From Syntrophobotulus glycolicus DSM 8271 (GTDB lineage Bacteria > Bacillota > Desulfitobacteriia > Desulfitobacteriales > Syntrophobotulaceae), in assembly GCF_000190635.1 (NCBI RefSeq), contig NC_015172.1:2976001-3040000 (forward strand): a DNA stretch of 64,000 bases, read 5' to 3'. Numbering within the stretch: the stretch's first letter is position 1; the number at the start of each line of letters is the position of its first letter. Under the pieces are notes generated by a model. That model saw nothing but the letters and a program-made list of their open reading frames with translations, made no database searches and was not told where the DNA came from. Shown one piece after another: positions 35,559 through 43,581 of this stretch. A program made the translations under genes and the position numbers.

Positions 35559-37319
35559 TTAATACGAGCCGTTTCTGAATTTGAGAGCCCGGCTGATGAC
35601 GGACTTGTAATCGACCTTTGTCCCGACCTTCAGCTCAAGGGCGGCCCTCACGGCCATCTCAAGAGCGTCCGGCCCGTCGTCGTTCTTGCCCATCGGGTAT
35701 TCCTTCATCTGCTGAAGGAGGGTCTTGTGCTTCTCGTTGAATTTGATGTACCCGTTCTTGACGAACGGCTGCAAGGACTGAATTCTCAAGTCCTTGTTTT
35801 GGATGCTGTTGACCTCCTCAATCGGGAGGTACTCTCCGGCCTCCGCGCTGCGCTGCGCCATGACGTCCTTGAAAAAGTGCTGAAACTGCACCGTCTCGAC
35901 CCGGAACTTGGCAAAGGGCTTTTTGTAGTCACGCCGGAGCCGCTTTGAGGTCTCGATTGCGTCTTCGATGATGACATCCGGCTTGCGCTTCTCAATAGAG
36001 GCGACGACCACATACATATAGCCCGTGCGGGTGTCCTTCGCGAGGCCGATGATTGCCGACGTGTCGCTCTTCTTGTTCTTGCCGAGGGATGGGTCATTCG
36101 CCCCCACAAAGAGGAAGCGGCCATCCGAGAAGTCGACCTCGTCGTCTTTGTAATAACTGAACCATTCCTCGTTGAATGCACAGCTTTCGGGGTCGATAGG
36201 GTCGTTCTGGATTTCACTGTTGAAGCTGCTCTCGCCTTCAGATACCCGGATAACCATGAGGTCGTAATAAGAGAGCTTGGCTTCCCACAAAACCTCCGTC
36301 CCTTCGAGCATCTCCTCGCGATTCGCCTCAAAGAACGCCTTCGCGTCTTCCTGCCTGTCGTCATTGTTTAGGTCGGTATAAATTGCCTCCCATGCCGACC
36401 AGAGCTTTTCATTCTTTGCAAAACTGATGACGCCCCTATACTTGACCGTCTTGTACTGCGGATTCTTCGCAACATTGGCGAGCAGCGCGTCGAAGTGGAG
36501 GAGCGTCCCGATATATACAATGTCGGTGTAGGTGTCGCCCGCCTTCGACACGGCCTTATAAAACCAATTGCGGAGCTTTTTCCGTTGCTCCGGGGTGTTG
36601 ACGTTCTCGTCGTTTTCGAGGTCGTCGCAAAGGATAAGGTCAGGACGCCATTGCTTGTGACGCCGTCCACGGATTTTCTTGCCGCTGCCGATAGCCTCAA
36701 TCTTCACGCCGTTTGAAAGCAGGATGACTCCGGCCTTCCAAACCTTGCCCTGCATATCCCCGAAGTCTTCCCGGAGAGCTGCGTTTTCCTCATACTCCGT
36801 CTTGATGTCGGTGAGGAACCCCTCGGCCTGTTCGGAGCTGTCCGAGAGGATGATGATGTAATGCTTGTAACCGTAGGCCGAAGCGTGGACGGTGTCCTTG
36901 AAGGTGAACGTCGTCGACTTGGCGTGACCACGGGGAGCCTCAATCGCTCTCCGGCATCCTTCCGCCCGGGAGATTTCTTTCGCGTCCCGGATTGCGTTCT
37001 TGCCCTTCATCACGCCATCCTCCCAAATGTCGTCAAGCTCCCCGTGAAACTTCGGGGACTCCCTGACAAAATAGTGGGGGAGGTATGCCCGGCCAAAATA
37101 TTCAAGGTCGAAGGCCCCGAGGCGTTTCCTCAGTCCCTTCTCACCTGTGAGCTCGGCTCCGTCTTGGTACTCCTTGAAGAGCTGCGCCCGTTCCTTTTGG
37201 TGTTTGCCTTCCCGTGTCGCGTATGTCTCGAAAAGCTCCCGCTGATATTGCCTATTGGCGACCTCCTCGCGGTCTTCCGGCTCTTCAAGTTTTTCGATGT
37301 ATTCCTTGAGGTTAATCAT
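35559..37319 (-). CDS. Terminase large subunit (Mu gp28-like)
   Basis: A 586-residue packaging motor. The ATPase part has the P-loop-like APRGHAKSTTFTFKD, a Walker B-like RPDLILCDDLENDENV and the coupling region WFYKAVSKAGDTYTDIVYIGTLLH. The nuclease part has FVGANDPSLGKNKKSDTSAIIGLAKD and a late PMGKNDDGPDALEMAV, giving the metal-binding acidic residues. It overlaps the small subunit by 8 bp. Mu-like phages package from the integrated copy by headful, so host flanks are expected on virion DNA. Confidence 0.95.
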   Translation of the reverse strand: MINLKEYIEKLEEPEDREEVANRQYQRELFETYATREGKHQKERAQLFKEYQDGAELTGEKGLRKRLGAFDLEYFGRAYLPHYFVRESPKFHGELDDIWEDGVMKGKNAIRDAKEISRAEGCRRAIEAPRGHAKSTTFTFKDTVHASAYGYKHYIIILSDSSEQAEGFLTDIKTEYEENAALREDFGDMQGKVWKAGVILLSNGVKIEAIGSGKKIRGRRHKQWRPDLILCDDLENDENVNTPEQRKKLRNWFYKAVSKAGDTYTDIVYIGTLLHFDALLANVAKNPQYKTVKYRGVISFAKNEKLWSAWEAIYTDLNNDDRQEDAKAFFEANREEMLEGTEVLWEAKLSYYDLMVIRVSEGESSFNSEIQNDPIDPESCAFNEEWFSYYKDDEVDFSDGRFLFVGANDPSLGKNKKSDTSAIIGLAKDTRTGYMYVVVASIEKRKPDVIIEDAIETSKRLRRDYKKPFAKFRVETVQFQHFFKDVMAQRSAEAGEYLPIEEVNSIQNKDLRIQSLQPFVKNGYIKFNEKHKTLLQQMKEYPMGKNDDGPDALEMAVRAALELKVGTKVDYKSVISRALKFRNGSY

Positions 37320-37872
37320 CTGTCAGTATCTTCTCACGGGCCTTTTGGAGGACTGCGTGCAGCTCTCGGGTGAGCTGCGGGTCTGACTTGATTGCCTTTG
37401 TCAGGTCGTCCTCAAGGGCCTCGAAAGCAAGCTCCATCTTAGTTTTATAATCCCGTTTGACCTTCTGCTCATAAACTCCCACACGGGAAAGGGAGGCGAT
37501 GAGCCGCCCGGCCTTGTCAAGCGGCATCTCCGCGAAGTCATCCTCCGCCGTTGACACCCTCTGCATCAAGCCGTCCATCAAGACCATCCTCGACGCCTTT
37601 GTGAAGTCGAGGTCGGGATTTTTCTCGACGGCTGCGGCGATTGCTTTTGTCCGTTCAAGGGTCTCGGCGACACGCTGCGCCGCCTGATTCGCACGGATAG
37701 CATACCGCCCGACCGCGCTTTTGCTGACGTTGTAACCCTCCGACTTGAGCCATGCTGCAATCTCTTCGTAGGTGTTGGACGTGTCGAGGAGCTGCGCGTC
37801 GAGCTGCTCCTTGATGTCGTCCGGGAGCTGTGTGATTTTTGAGCTGACCCTTGTCCGTCTTCTCTCGGCCAT
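37312..37872 (-). CDS. Terminase small subunit (Mu gp27-like, DUF3486)
   Basis: A 186-residue DUF3486 protein: RRRTRVSSKITQLPDDIKEQLDAQLLDT, then a helix-turn-helix-like YEEIAAWLKSEGYNVSKSAVGRYA and a helical C-terminus. In Mu-like phages it recognises the packaging site near the left end and stimulates the large subunit. The ATG overlaps the preceding stop (TAATG). Confidence 0.9.
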   Translation of the reverse strand: MAERRRTRVSSKITQLPDDIKEQLDAQLLDTSNTYEEIAAWLKSEGYNVSKSAVGRYAIRANQAAQRVAETLERTKAIAAAVEKNPDLDFTKASRMVLMDGLMQRVSTAEDDFAEMPLDKAGRLIASLSRVGVYEQKVKRDYKTKMELAFEALEDDLTKAIKSDPQLTRELHAVLQKAREKILTDD

Positions 37873-38186
37873 TACACATCAACTCCCGGGTCGTCGATTG
37901 TCCCTTCGACGAGGTCAACTCCTTTTTTCGTGAGTTTGATGACCGCATCCTTGCGGTATGCGTTGTACGCATTAACCGACCTGTCGACAAAAGCGATGTA
38001 TTCGCCCTCCTTCAGATAATCGAGATGCTTGCTGATGTCCGGGGAGACAATCATTCCGTCCGCGACGAGTGCGTTCGTTATCTGCCGGAGGAGCAGCGTG
38101 TTTTGATGACCCTTGACGAGGCTCCTGATGATATAGCCGCGAATCGCCTTATTGCGGCTAACCTCAAGCTCATTCATCTCATCCAT
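37872..38186 (-). CDS. Winged-helix-like phage protein at the Mu gp26 position
   Basis: A 104-residue protein, AGGAGGGG before the ATG. RGYIIRSLVKGHQNTLLLRQITNALVADGMIVSPDISKHLDYLKEGEYIAFVD reads as a winged-helix DNA-binding domain, ending ALKLTKKGVDLVEGT-like. In Mu this position is gp26, whose function is unknown; similar small proteins occur in most Mu-like phages of Firmicutes. Confidence 0.7.
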   Translation of the reverse strand: MDEMNELEVSRNKAIRGYIIRSLVKGHQNTLLLRQITNALVADGMIVSPDISKHLDYLKEGEYIAFVDRSVNAYNAYRKDAVIKLTKKGVDLVEGTIDDPGVDV

Positions 38187-38190
38187 GTTG

Positions 38191-38487
38191 TCACCCCTCC
38201 TTTGTTACTTTGTAGTGCAGTATCTTATCAAGCTTTGCGTTCATGTCGCCCATCTGCTTGTCGACGTTGTTGAGCGTTCGGATGAAGTCCTCCCTTAAGA
38301 CATAGACAAGAGGGAGGTCACTCTTCAGCTCGGAAAGCTCGGTCTTGACCTTCTCAATGTCATCCGAGTTTTTCTTGATTGCGTCCTTCATGTCACCGAT
38401 TGCGGTCTTGACCGCCCAACCAATGAGCGCGATGACAAGCGTCGTGATGGTCTGAAGCGCGAACATGAAAATTTGACTTGCTTCCAT
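38191..38487 (-). CDS. Membrane-anchored coiled-coil protein (Mu gp25-like)
   Basis: A 98-residue protein with one N-terminal membrane helix (FMFALQTITTLVIALIGWAV) and a coiled coil (MKDAIKKNSDDIEKVKTELSELKSDL). Comparable DUF2730-like proteins lie here in Mu relatives and are proposed lysis helpers; direct evidence is lacking. Confidence 0.68.
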   Translation of the reverse strand: MEASQIFMFALQTITTLVIALIGWAVKTAIGDMKDAIKKNSDDIEKVKTELSELKSDLPLVYVLREDFIRTLNNVDKQMGDMNAKLDKILHYKVTKEG

Positions 38488-38499
38488 GCCCTCACTCCT

Positions 38500-38934
38500 T
38501 TATTGCGTCATCGCCTTCAGTTCGAGCACCTTCTCCTCAATGAGCTTGGAGAGATAGTCCTTGAAGCTGCCGAGGTTTTCCTCGATGATTTTTTGAGCCT
38601 CCGGCTTTAATGCCGCCGAGATTTCTTCCGCCGCCTGTTTTGACAGGGCGACAAGCTCGGAACGGTCGACCTTGCCGTCTTTGACGGCTTCCCTGAGACT
38701 CTTTGCCGTGGTCTGCTCAATGGCGGCCACGGTGACGGTCGTCAGCTCTTCGACATCCTGAAGGGCGTTGTTGAGCAGGCGGCGCGCTTCCTCGTCTTTG
38801 AGCTGCGCGGTTTGCGCCTTCACCTTTTCGGTCAGCTTTCGGATGCCGTATGTAGCATACGCCGCAAGAAGACCGATGAGGGCGAGGACGAGGGTGACGA
38901 CGACATCGCTTGCCATTGTCTGAATGGTTTCCAT
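38500..38934 (-). CDS. Holin-like protein (LL-H superfamily)
   Basis: A 144-residue protein with one membrane segment (VVVTLVLALIGLLAAYATYGI) and a long charged helical tail that includes LNNALQDVEELTTVTVAAIEQTTAKSL, the pattern of LL-H-type phage holins. Its place next to a gp25-like protein and near the endolysin supports a lysis role. AAAGGAGGAG precedes the ATG at 38934. It is the first gene after the Mor-linked terminator, so probably the first late gene. Confidence 0.78.
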   Translation of the reverse strand: METIQTMASDVVVTLVLALIGLLAAYATYGIRKLTEKVKAQTAQLKDEEARRLLNNALQDVEELTTVTVAAIEQTTAKSLREAVKDGKVDRSELVALSKQAAEEISAALKPEAQKIIEENLGSFKDYLSKLIEEKVLELKAMTQ

Positions 38935-38968
38935 CTTGACTCCTCCTTTGCAATTTTGGGAATAAAAT

Positions 38969-38995
38969 AACCATAGGAGCGAAGCTCCTATGGTT
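38969..38995 (-). terminator. Hairpin between mor and the late operon
   Basis: AACCATAGGAGC pairs perfectly with GCTCCTATGGTT around a three-base loop and on the minus strand is followed by ATTTTATT. It would end early/middle transcripts that pass the Mor gene. Because it lies between the candidate late promoter and the holin gene it might also act on late transcripts. Confidence 0.72.
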
Positions 38996-39019
38996 AATGT
39001 TACCTTATGCCTTGTGAAG

Positions 39020-39052
39020 TTTATATGTGTAGCACTTCTGAGAATTGATTCT
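39020..39052 (-). promoter_or_regulatory. Candidate activator-dependent late promoter
   Basis: Directly downstream of the Mor gene a dyad, AGAATCAATTCT (39041-39052 on the minus strand), stands about 16 bases before TATAAA (39025-39020). Mor/C proteins of Mu bind dyads in the -35 to -50 zone of promoters that lack a -35 box, which is also missing here. Assignment is by analogy. Confidence 0.42.
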
Positions 39053-39054
39053 TA

Positions 39055-39384
39055 TTACACGGCCTTTTCATCCCCCGGGCCGGGCAAATCAAAGAGGGAA
39101 AGCTGACCTTCGGCGTGGCCGTCGCCGCATAACTGTCGTACCCATCGCTCGGTTACATCGTACTTCTTGGCGAGCTCCATGTGATTGTACCCGTTGAACT
39201 CCTCTCTAATCCTCGCGTCTCTGACCGGGCGGACGACACTTTCAGTCTTCGGCAGGTATATCGTTGAACCGCCGACGAGCTGTGTGAGCTTGACGAGATT
39301 CTCGACGCCGATTGCTTCCGCTATTTCCCTGTAAAGGCCCTCGGGAATCTGTTCGAGCGTGAGCTCTTTTGCTAATGCGTCCAT
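39055..39384 (-). CDS. mor: Mor-family transcription activator
   Basis: A 109-residue protein of the Mor/C family: an N-terminal dimerisation part (LTLEQIPEGLYREIAEAIGVENLVKLTQLVGGSTIYLPK) and a C-terminal helix-turn-helix (IREEFNGYNHMELAKKYDVTERWVRQLC). In Mu, Mor turns on the middle promoter and C the late ones; only one such gene is present here, so it probably activates the late operon directly. AGGAGGTC precedes the ATG. Confidence 0.92.
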   Translation of the reverse strand: MDALAKELTLEQIPEGLYREIAEAIGVENLVKLTQLVGGSTIYLPKTESVVRPVRDARIREEFNGYNHMELAKKYDVTERWVRQLCGDGHAEGQLSLFDLPGPGDEKAV

Positions 39385-39402
39385 ACCGCGACCTCCTGAA
39401 TC

Positions 39403-40893
39403 TTATTTACACATTTTGCCGAGTATCCCGAAGACCTCCCCGATTGTGATTGTGTCCCCGAGCTTGGCCGACCAGTATTCCGGGCTACTGATGACGCCCG
39501 CCGCGACCAGCTTGTCAAAGCCGTCGCGCTGCCACCGGGGAACGCTTGACTCCTCCTGCGGCGTTTCTTGGGGAGGAGGGAGGACAACGGGCTCCTTCAA
39601 TATGGCATTGAGTATCTTGATGATGTCGGCTCCGTAGCCGTTGCCCGGATACGCCCATCCGGCCCCGTTGGGATTGTCTCCGGCTCCCAGCCACTCAATA
39701 TATATTGCGGAGCCTCTCTTGACTAAACCGAAGCGAGGGTCGACGCACGCCTGTTTTAACGCTTCTGTGCTGGCATACGCCTTCAGGTGTTGTATTTGTG
39801 CCCTGGCTCCGAGTCTCGGGCTCTCAAAGCTTGCGGCCTGTCCTTGGCTGTTTCCGTTTAAGGCTCCGATACCTGCGTAATTGTTTTGCTCAGGAAGGAC
39901 GATGCCGCCATATTTGAAGCACCCTGTCTCCTTGAGGGACTGAGCCCAAGCAACATCCGCCCTCACACCTTCAACTTCTGCCTCCTCGACGAATATCTTC
40001 GCCAGCTCCTCAATAGTGCAGGAGGGAAGGAGAGGTTTTGGATTTACCTTCAGCGCGTAGGCTGCCATCTGCGCCGCCGTCGCCTCCGTCTTGCCCATGA
40101 TGAGCGTCCCCTGTTCCTTTGGCTCTTCCTTCGGCGGCTGCGGTACAGAGGAGGAAAGAGGATAAACCTTTTGGCCCTTCTCATCAAACACGCTGTACCC
40201 CGGATTCTTGTCGCATTCCACCTTTGCATTCTCAAGGATTCTGTACGCTCCAACCTGAGACTTTGCATCCTCCCAAGTTTTCCGCACCCTGTAGAGCTGC
40301 TCTGCGGGAACTGCGCCCTTTTCAATGTACGTCACGCCGAGGAGCTCGCAAATGACCTTTACTTGAGCCTCAGCCATGCTTTCAAGGTTAGCGTCCACCT
40401 TCAGGAACGCCTCGTCCACTGCGTTGTCGTGGAACCCGTTTTCAATCAGGAATACGTGCGGCACGCCAGCAGCCACGGCGGAACGGATAACTCCGTAATA
40501 ATCATATCCTTTGGTTGTCTCCGATTCTCTTGTCTTGGCTCCCCGGTCATTATTCCCCATGACCTTTGAGACCGCTGCCGAAAGTTTTCCGGCCCAAGCC
40601 TTGTCTTGGGCGATGCGGACTGAATAGAAGCACTCTACTCCACGGGCTTGACCATTGGCGGCGTTGGAGTGTTCGCTGATGAAGACGTCGCTCCCTTTGG
40701 CACGCTTGCCGCGCTCATCAAGACTCGGGTCTTCGTTTTCCGACCTTGTCAGACTGGCATCAATCCCGCACCTGATGAGGGCGTTTCTGAGGAAGTTTGA
40801 GAGCTTCCACATCCCGGCATATTCATAATACCCGGTAGGGCCTTTATTCACATTCCCCGGAGCGTGGCCGGGGTCGATGGTTACTTTTTTCAT
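39403..40893 (-). CDS. Endolysin: N-acetylmuramoyl-L-alanine amidase with glucosaminidase-like C-terminus
   Basis: A 496-residue two-headed lysin without a signal peptide. The N-terminal amidase_3 domain (about 1-190) has DPGHAPG, SEHSNAA and FLIENGFHDN, giving the zinc His and Glu residues. A linker of about 85 residues with a poorly defined repeat region (YRVRKTWEDAKSQVGAYRILENAK, an SPOR-like pattern) follows. The C-terminal domain (about 275-450) reads IFVEEAEVEGVRADVAWAQSLKETGCFKYGG and NNYAGIGALNG, as in glucosaminidases that cleave the glycan chain. It overlaps no neighbour; release would need the nearby holin. Confidence 0.92.
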   Translation of the reverse strand: MKKVTIDPGHAPGNVNKGPTGYYEYAGMWKLSNFLRNALIRCGIDASLTRSENEDPSLDERGKRAKGSDVFISEHSNAANGQARGVECFYSVRIAQDKAWAGKLSAAVSKVMGNNDRGAKTRESETTKGYDYYGVIRSAVAAGVPHVFLIENGFHDNAVDEAFLKVDANLESMAEAQVKVICELLGVTYIEKGAVPAEQLYRVRKTWEDAKSQVGAYRILENAKVECDKNPGYSVFDEKGQKVYPLSSSVPQPPKEEPKEQGTLIMGKTEATAAQMAAYALKVNPKPLLPSCTIEELAKIFVEEAEVEGVRADVAWAQSLKETGCFKYGGIVLPEQNNYAGIGALNGNSQGQAASFESPRLGARAQIQHLKAYASTEALKQACVDPRFGLVKRGSAIYIEWLGAGDNPNGAGWAYPGNGYGADIIKILNAILKEPVVLPPPQETPQEESSVPRWQRDGFDKLVAAGVISSPEYWSAKLGDTITIGEVFGILGKMCK

Positions 40894-40905
40894 ACCGATT
40901 CCTCC

Positions 40906-41292
40906 TTATAATCTCATAATTGGAGCAAATACCTTATCGACATACTCTCCGATGGTGTATTGTGCGCGACCCTCCGCTTTGAGGGCCTCCGTGAACTTCC
41001 TTGTCTCAAGCGCAATCTTGAGGGCCTTGAGGACTCCGACCTGCTCCGGCGTGACCTCTCGCATGTCCTTGCCGACCATGTTGAAGACGGCCTGGTAAAG
41101 GTAGAATGCGAGGTCTGCTTTTTCTTCGGCGGCCTCCCACTCTGTGAGGATTTCCTTTGCAAACTTCTTGCGGTTGAGCTTTGGCTTGTCGGGAGGGATG
41201 ACGCCCTTTTCCTGAAGTCTCTTTTTAGCCTCAGCCCGGGCCGCCTTCTCGCGTGCGGTCATTTTCTTAGGTTTCTTTGTTTTCCCCGGCAT
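40906..41292 (-). CDS. Hypothetical early phage protein
   Basis: A 128-residue protein from the ATG at 41292, inside the end of gemA. A very basic N-terminus (KTKKPKKMTAREKAARAEAKKRLQEK) is followed by a helical domain ending EYVDKVFAPIMRL. The basic tail suggests nucleic-acid contact. No family recognised. Confidence 0.65.
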   Translation of the reverse strand: MPGKTKKPKKMTAREKAARAEAKKRLQEKGVIPPDKPKLNRKKFAKEILTEWEAAEEKADLAFYLYQAVFNMVGKDMREVTPEQVGVLKALKIALETRKFTEALKAEGRAQYTIGEYVDKVFAPIMRL

Positions 41293-41737
41293 CGCCTTCC
41301 TCCTTCCTGTCGACCATCTTCTTGAGGGCCTCAATGAGCTTGTGGCTCTGCGGAACTGTCAGCCATTCGATGCGGTCGACCTTGAACATCTTTTTGACAA
41401 AGCCGTTGATTCGGTCATTGTTGTTGTTCCATCCGAGCTCCCCGGTGAGGGCGTAAATCTTGCGGCGGAGCTTCTCGGTCTGAGGATTGCCGCCCTCGTC
41501 CGTCCGCTTGCCGCGCTCAGCCCGGTTGACATCGTCCTTCATGTTGGAGAGTACCCGGCACACCTTGTCGACTTCGCCCTGCGTCAGCTTCCTCATGCTG
41601 TCCTTGCCCGTCTCCCGCCCGATGATGCCGTACAGGTCTTCATCGTCAAGGGAGAGCTCCGGGGACTTCGCGAGCCCCCAAATGGTGCGGATAGAATAGC
41701 GGGGGCGATTGCGCCCCCCATATGCTTTCCCTGCCAT
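41267..41737 (-). CDS. gemA: GemA/gp16-like regulatory protein (DUF1018)
   Basis: A 156-residue protein of the gp16 family: IRTIWGLAKSPELSLDDEDLYGIIGRETGKDSMRKLTQGEVDKVCRVL near the N-terminus and LGWNNNNDRINGFVKKMFKVDRIEWLTVPQSHKLIEALKKM at the C-terminus. In Mu, gemA products affect host gene expression and DNA supercoiling. It sits between Gam and the lysis region, as in Mu. Confidence 0.9.
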   Translation of the reverse strand: MAGKAYGGRNRPRYSIRTIWGLAKSPELSLDDEDLYGIIGRETGKDSMRKLTQGEVDKVCRVLSNMKDDVNRAERGKRTDEGGNPQTEKLRRKIYALTGELGWNNNNDRINGFVKKMFKVDRIEWLTVPQSHKLIEALKKMVDRKEEGDAGENKET

Positions 41738-41748
41738 AACACCGCCTC

Positions 41749-42261
41749 CTAACGCTGTAAAGCTTGCAGCTTCTCCCGGTCGGTCTCATACCAAAAGGTG
41801 TCTTCTTTTTTCAGCGACGCTCCGACCCGGAGGATTTCGTCCTCGGTGTACTTCTTGAGTATGTCCTTGTTGATGGTCTCGGTAACAACGATGCAGTCGT
41901 TCATCTTGCGGGACTTGAGGCTCTTGATGATTGCCGCGAGCTTTTCCTTCGCCTTCGGGAGTATAACCTTCGTGCTCATGCGGAAGCCCGTCTTTCCGAA
42001 GTTCAGCGTCTTTGTCTTGCCGTCGAGCTCTCCCCGGTGCTCCTCAACAAACGCCTTGATGTCCTTGCCGATAGCGGCGATGCGGTCTTGAATAGGTTTC
42101 GCCTCCTGCGCCGCCGTGAGCTTAATGCCTTGAATCTGCTTGTTCATTTCGCCCTCTATGTCCACGAGGTCAAGCTCAGCCTCGGCGATTTCCTTGAGGG
42201 CGGCGTCGACCTCTTCCCATGTCTTATAGACCGGGGCCTCCTTGATTCTTGTCCTTGCCAT
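41749..42261 (-). CDS. gam: Host-nuclease inhibitor Gam
   Basis: A 170-residue Gam-family protein: an N-terminal coiled coil (KEIAEAELDLVDIEGEMNKQIQGI...AIGKDIKAFVEEH), the beta hairpin KTKTLNFGKTGFRMSTKVILP, and the C-terminal helix. Gam is a Ku-like dimer that coats DNA ends and protects incoming phage DNA from RecBCD/AddAB. It would counter enzymes such as the AddB encoded at the start of this window. The ATG overlaps the previous stop (TAATG). Confidence 0.93.
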   Translation of the reverse strand: MARTRIKEAPVYKTWEEVDAALKEIAEAELDLVDIEGEMNKQIQGIKLTAAQEAKPIQDRIAAIGKDIKAFVEEHRGELDGKTKTLNFGKTGFRMSTKVILPKAKEKLAAIIKSLKSRKMNDCIVVTETINKDILKKYTEDEILRVGASLKKEDTFWYETDREKLQALQR

Positions 42262-42569
42262 TACTTTTCACCTCTTTCGATGTCTGATAGTGTGACGGTT
42301 GCGAGTTTGCCTTCCGGGGTAGTGAAGCTCACCCCGACGACCTTCCCGGCCCGAACCTCGAACCCGAGGCCGAGCTGCCTGTGAAACAGTTCAAAGACTT
42401 CGACCGGGAGCTCCTCAACGGACTGAGCCTCCCTGATGGGGAGGCAGTTCATCGAGACCGCTGTGAGAATGTTCTGCTTGACCGTCGCCTTGCTGTCGAG
42501 CCCTTGTTCGAGGCAGGTGAGGCCGACCGTTACGGCCTCGTCGATTTTTAATGCCGCTGTGCTTCTCAT
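42261..42569 (-). CDS. Hypothetical early phage protein
   Basis: A 102-residue protein (AAGGAGG before the ATG). DEAVTVGLTCLEQGLDSKATVKQNILTAVSMNCLPIREAQSVEELPVEVF is helical, followed by short strands. It lies in the conserved space between MuB and Gam. No function is assigned. Confidence 0.68.
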   Translation of the reverse strand: MRSTAALKIDEAVTVGLTCLEQGLDSKATVKQNILTAVSMNCLPIREAQSVEELPVEVFELFHRQLGLGFEVRAGKVVGVSFTTPEGKLATVTLSDIERGEK

Positions 42570-42589
42570 TGTTTATCCTCCTTCCGTCC

Positions 42590-43564
42590 TTAAAGCATCA
42601 TCATGTTAGATGCTTGATTGATGATGGTCAGCGTGATTCTGGACTCCCCGCGCTCCTTCATGATGCGGAAAACGTTGTTGAGCGTGCGGTCGAGGAGTCG
42701 GAAGCAGCCTGTTTGATGGTTGCACGCCCGGGACTTCAGCTCCGCAAGGGCGTCCTCCTCGACTTCGTAACCTTCGAGGAAGTTATCGACCTCCTTGCCG
42801 GAGAGCCCCTTGAGGCTTGCGTAAAAGTCGACGCGATTCGCGAAGCGGGTGAGGTAGGACTTTATCTGCGCTTCGAGCTTCGGCTCGCCCGCGATGACCA
42901 TGCCGACATCGGACTGGTCGAATATGGCCCGGAGAATTTCCATCTTCTTTTGTGTGTACTTGGAGATGAGCTTGTCCGCCTCGTCGATAATAAGCAGATA
43001 ACCGCGATTGACGTTGAAGAACTCCCTGATTCCGTTAACGCGCTTCCATATCGTCCCGTAGGTGGTAGGGATGCCGAGAGCCCTTTCGATGGACTCCACG
43101 AGGTCTCTTGAGCTCATGGTGTCGTCGCATTCGATATAGGCGACCCGGGGCATCTTGGAGTAATACTTGAGGGCGTGGGTCTTGCCGAAGCCAGACTTTC
43201 CGACCACGATGCCGAGCCCGATGTACTCCTGACAGGAATTGCATACGCCGATGATGTTCTGCGCGTCCCGGCTCTCAAAGAAGCTCTTCCGCTTTGTGAA
43301 ATTGACGACCTTCGCTCTTTCGGCAGTTGCGGCAACGAGCTCCTCACCCGTTACCTCCGCGAGGAAGGCGGTGAGCTTCGCTTCAAGCTCCGTCGCGTCG
43401 CTGTCGTATTTCCCGGAAAGATACCGGGAGACCGTCGTCCGTGAATAGTTGATGGTGCTCGCGAGGTCTGTGATGGTCTTGCCTTCGCGTTTAATGTACT
43501 CGTTGACCTTGTCTGCAAGAGTTTTAATTTCGCCTGTGTAGGCTTTTGCTGCCGTTGCTTCCAT
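42590..43564 (-). CDS. MuB-like transposition target protein (AAA ATPase)
   Basis: A 324-residue protein from the ATG at 43564 (AAAGGGG eight bases ahead). An N-terminal helix-turn-helix (TITDLASTINYSRTTVSRYLSGK) precedes an AAA domain with Walker A VVGKSGFGKTHALK and Walker B YLLIIDEADKL, then a C-terminal helical domain. MuB forms ATP-dependent filaments on DNA, delivers target sites to the transposase and provides target immunity. The gene is 17 bp downstream of the transposase gene, as in Mu. Confidence 0.93.
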   Translation of the reverse strand: MEATAAKAYTGEIKTLADKVNEYIKREGKTITDLASTINYSRTTVSRYLSGKYDSDATELEAKLTAFLAEVTGEELVAATAERAKVVNFTKRKSFFESRDAQNIIGVCNSCQEYIGLGIVVGKSGFGKTHALKYYSKMPRVAYIECDDTMSSRDLVESIERALGIPTTYGTIWKRVNGIREFFNVNRGYLLIIDEADKLISKYTQKKMEILRAIFDQSDVGMVIAGEPKLEAQIKSYLTRFANRVDFYASLKGLSGKEVDNFLEGYEVEEDALAELKSRACNHQTGCFRLLDRTLNNVFRIMKERGESRITLTIINQASNMMML

Positions 43565-43581
43565 TTTGTTATCCCCTTTCA

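Noticed and set aside
41400-41440. A second variable repeat near GemA because of a WNNN-like Asn run
   Set aside because: The DNA has only a short ATTGTTGTT match by low complexity and no alignment with the 94-bp template.
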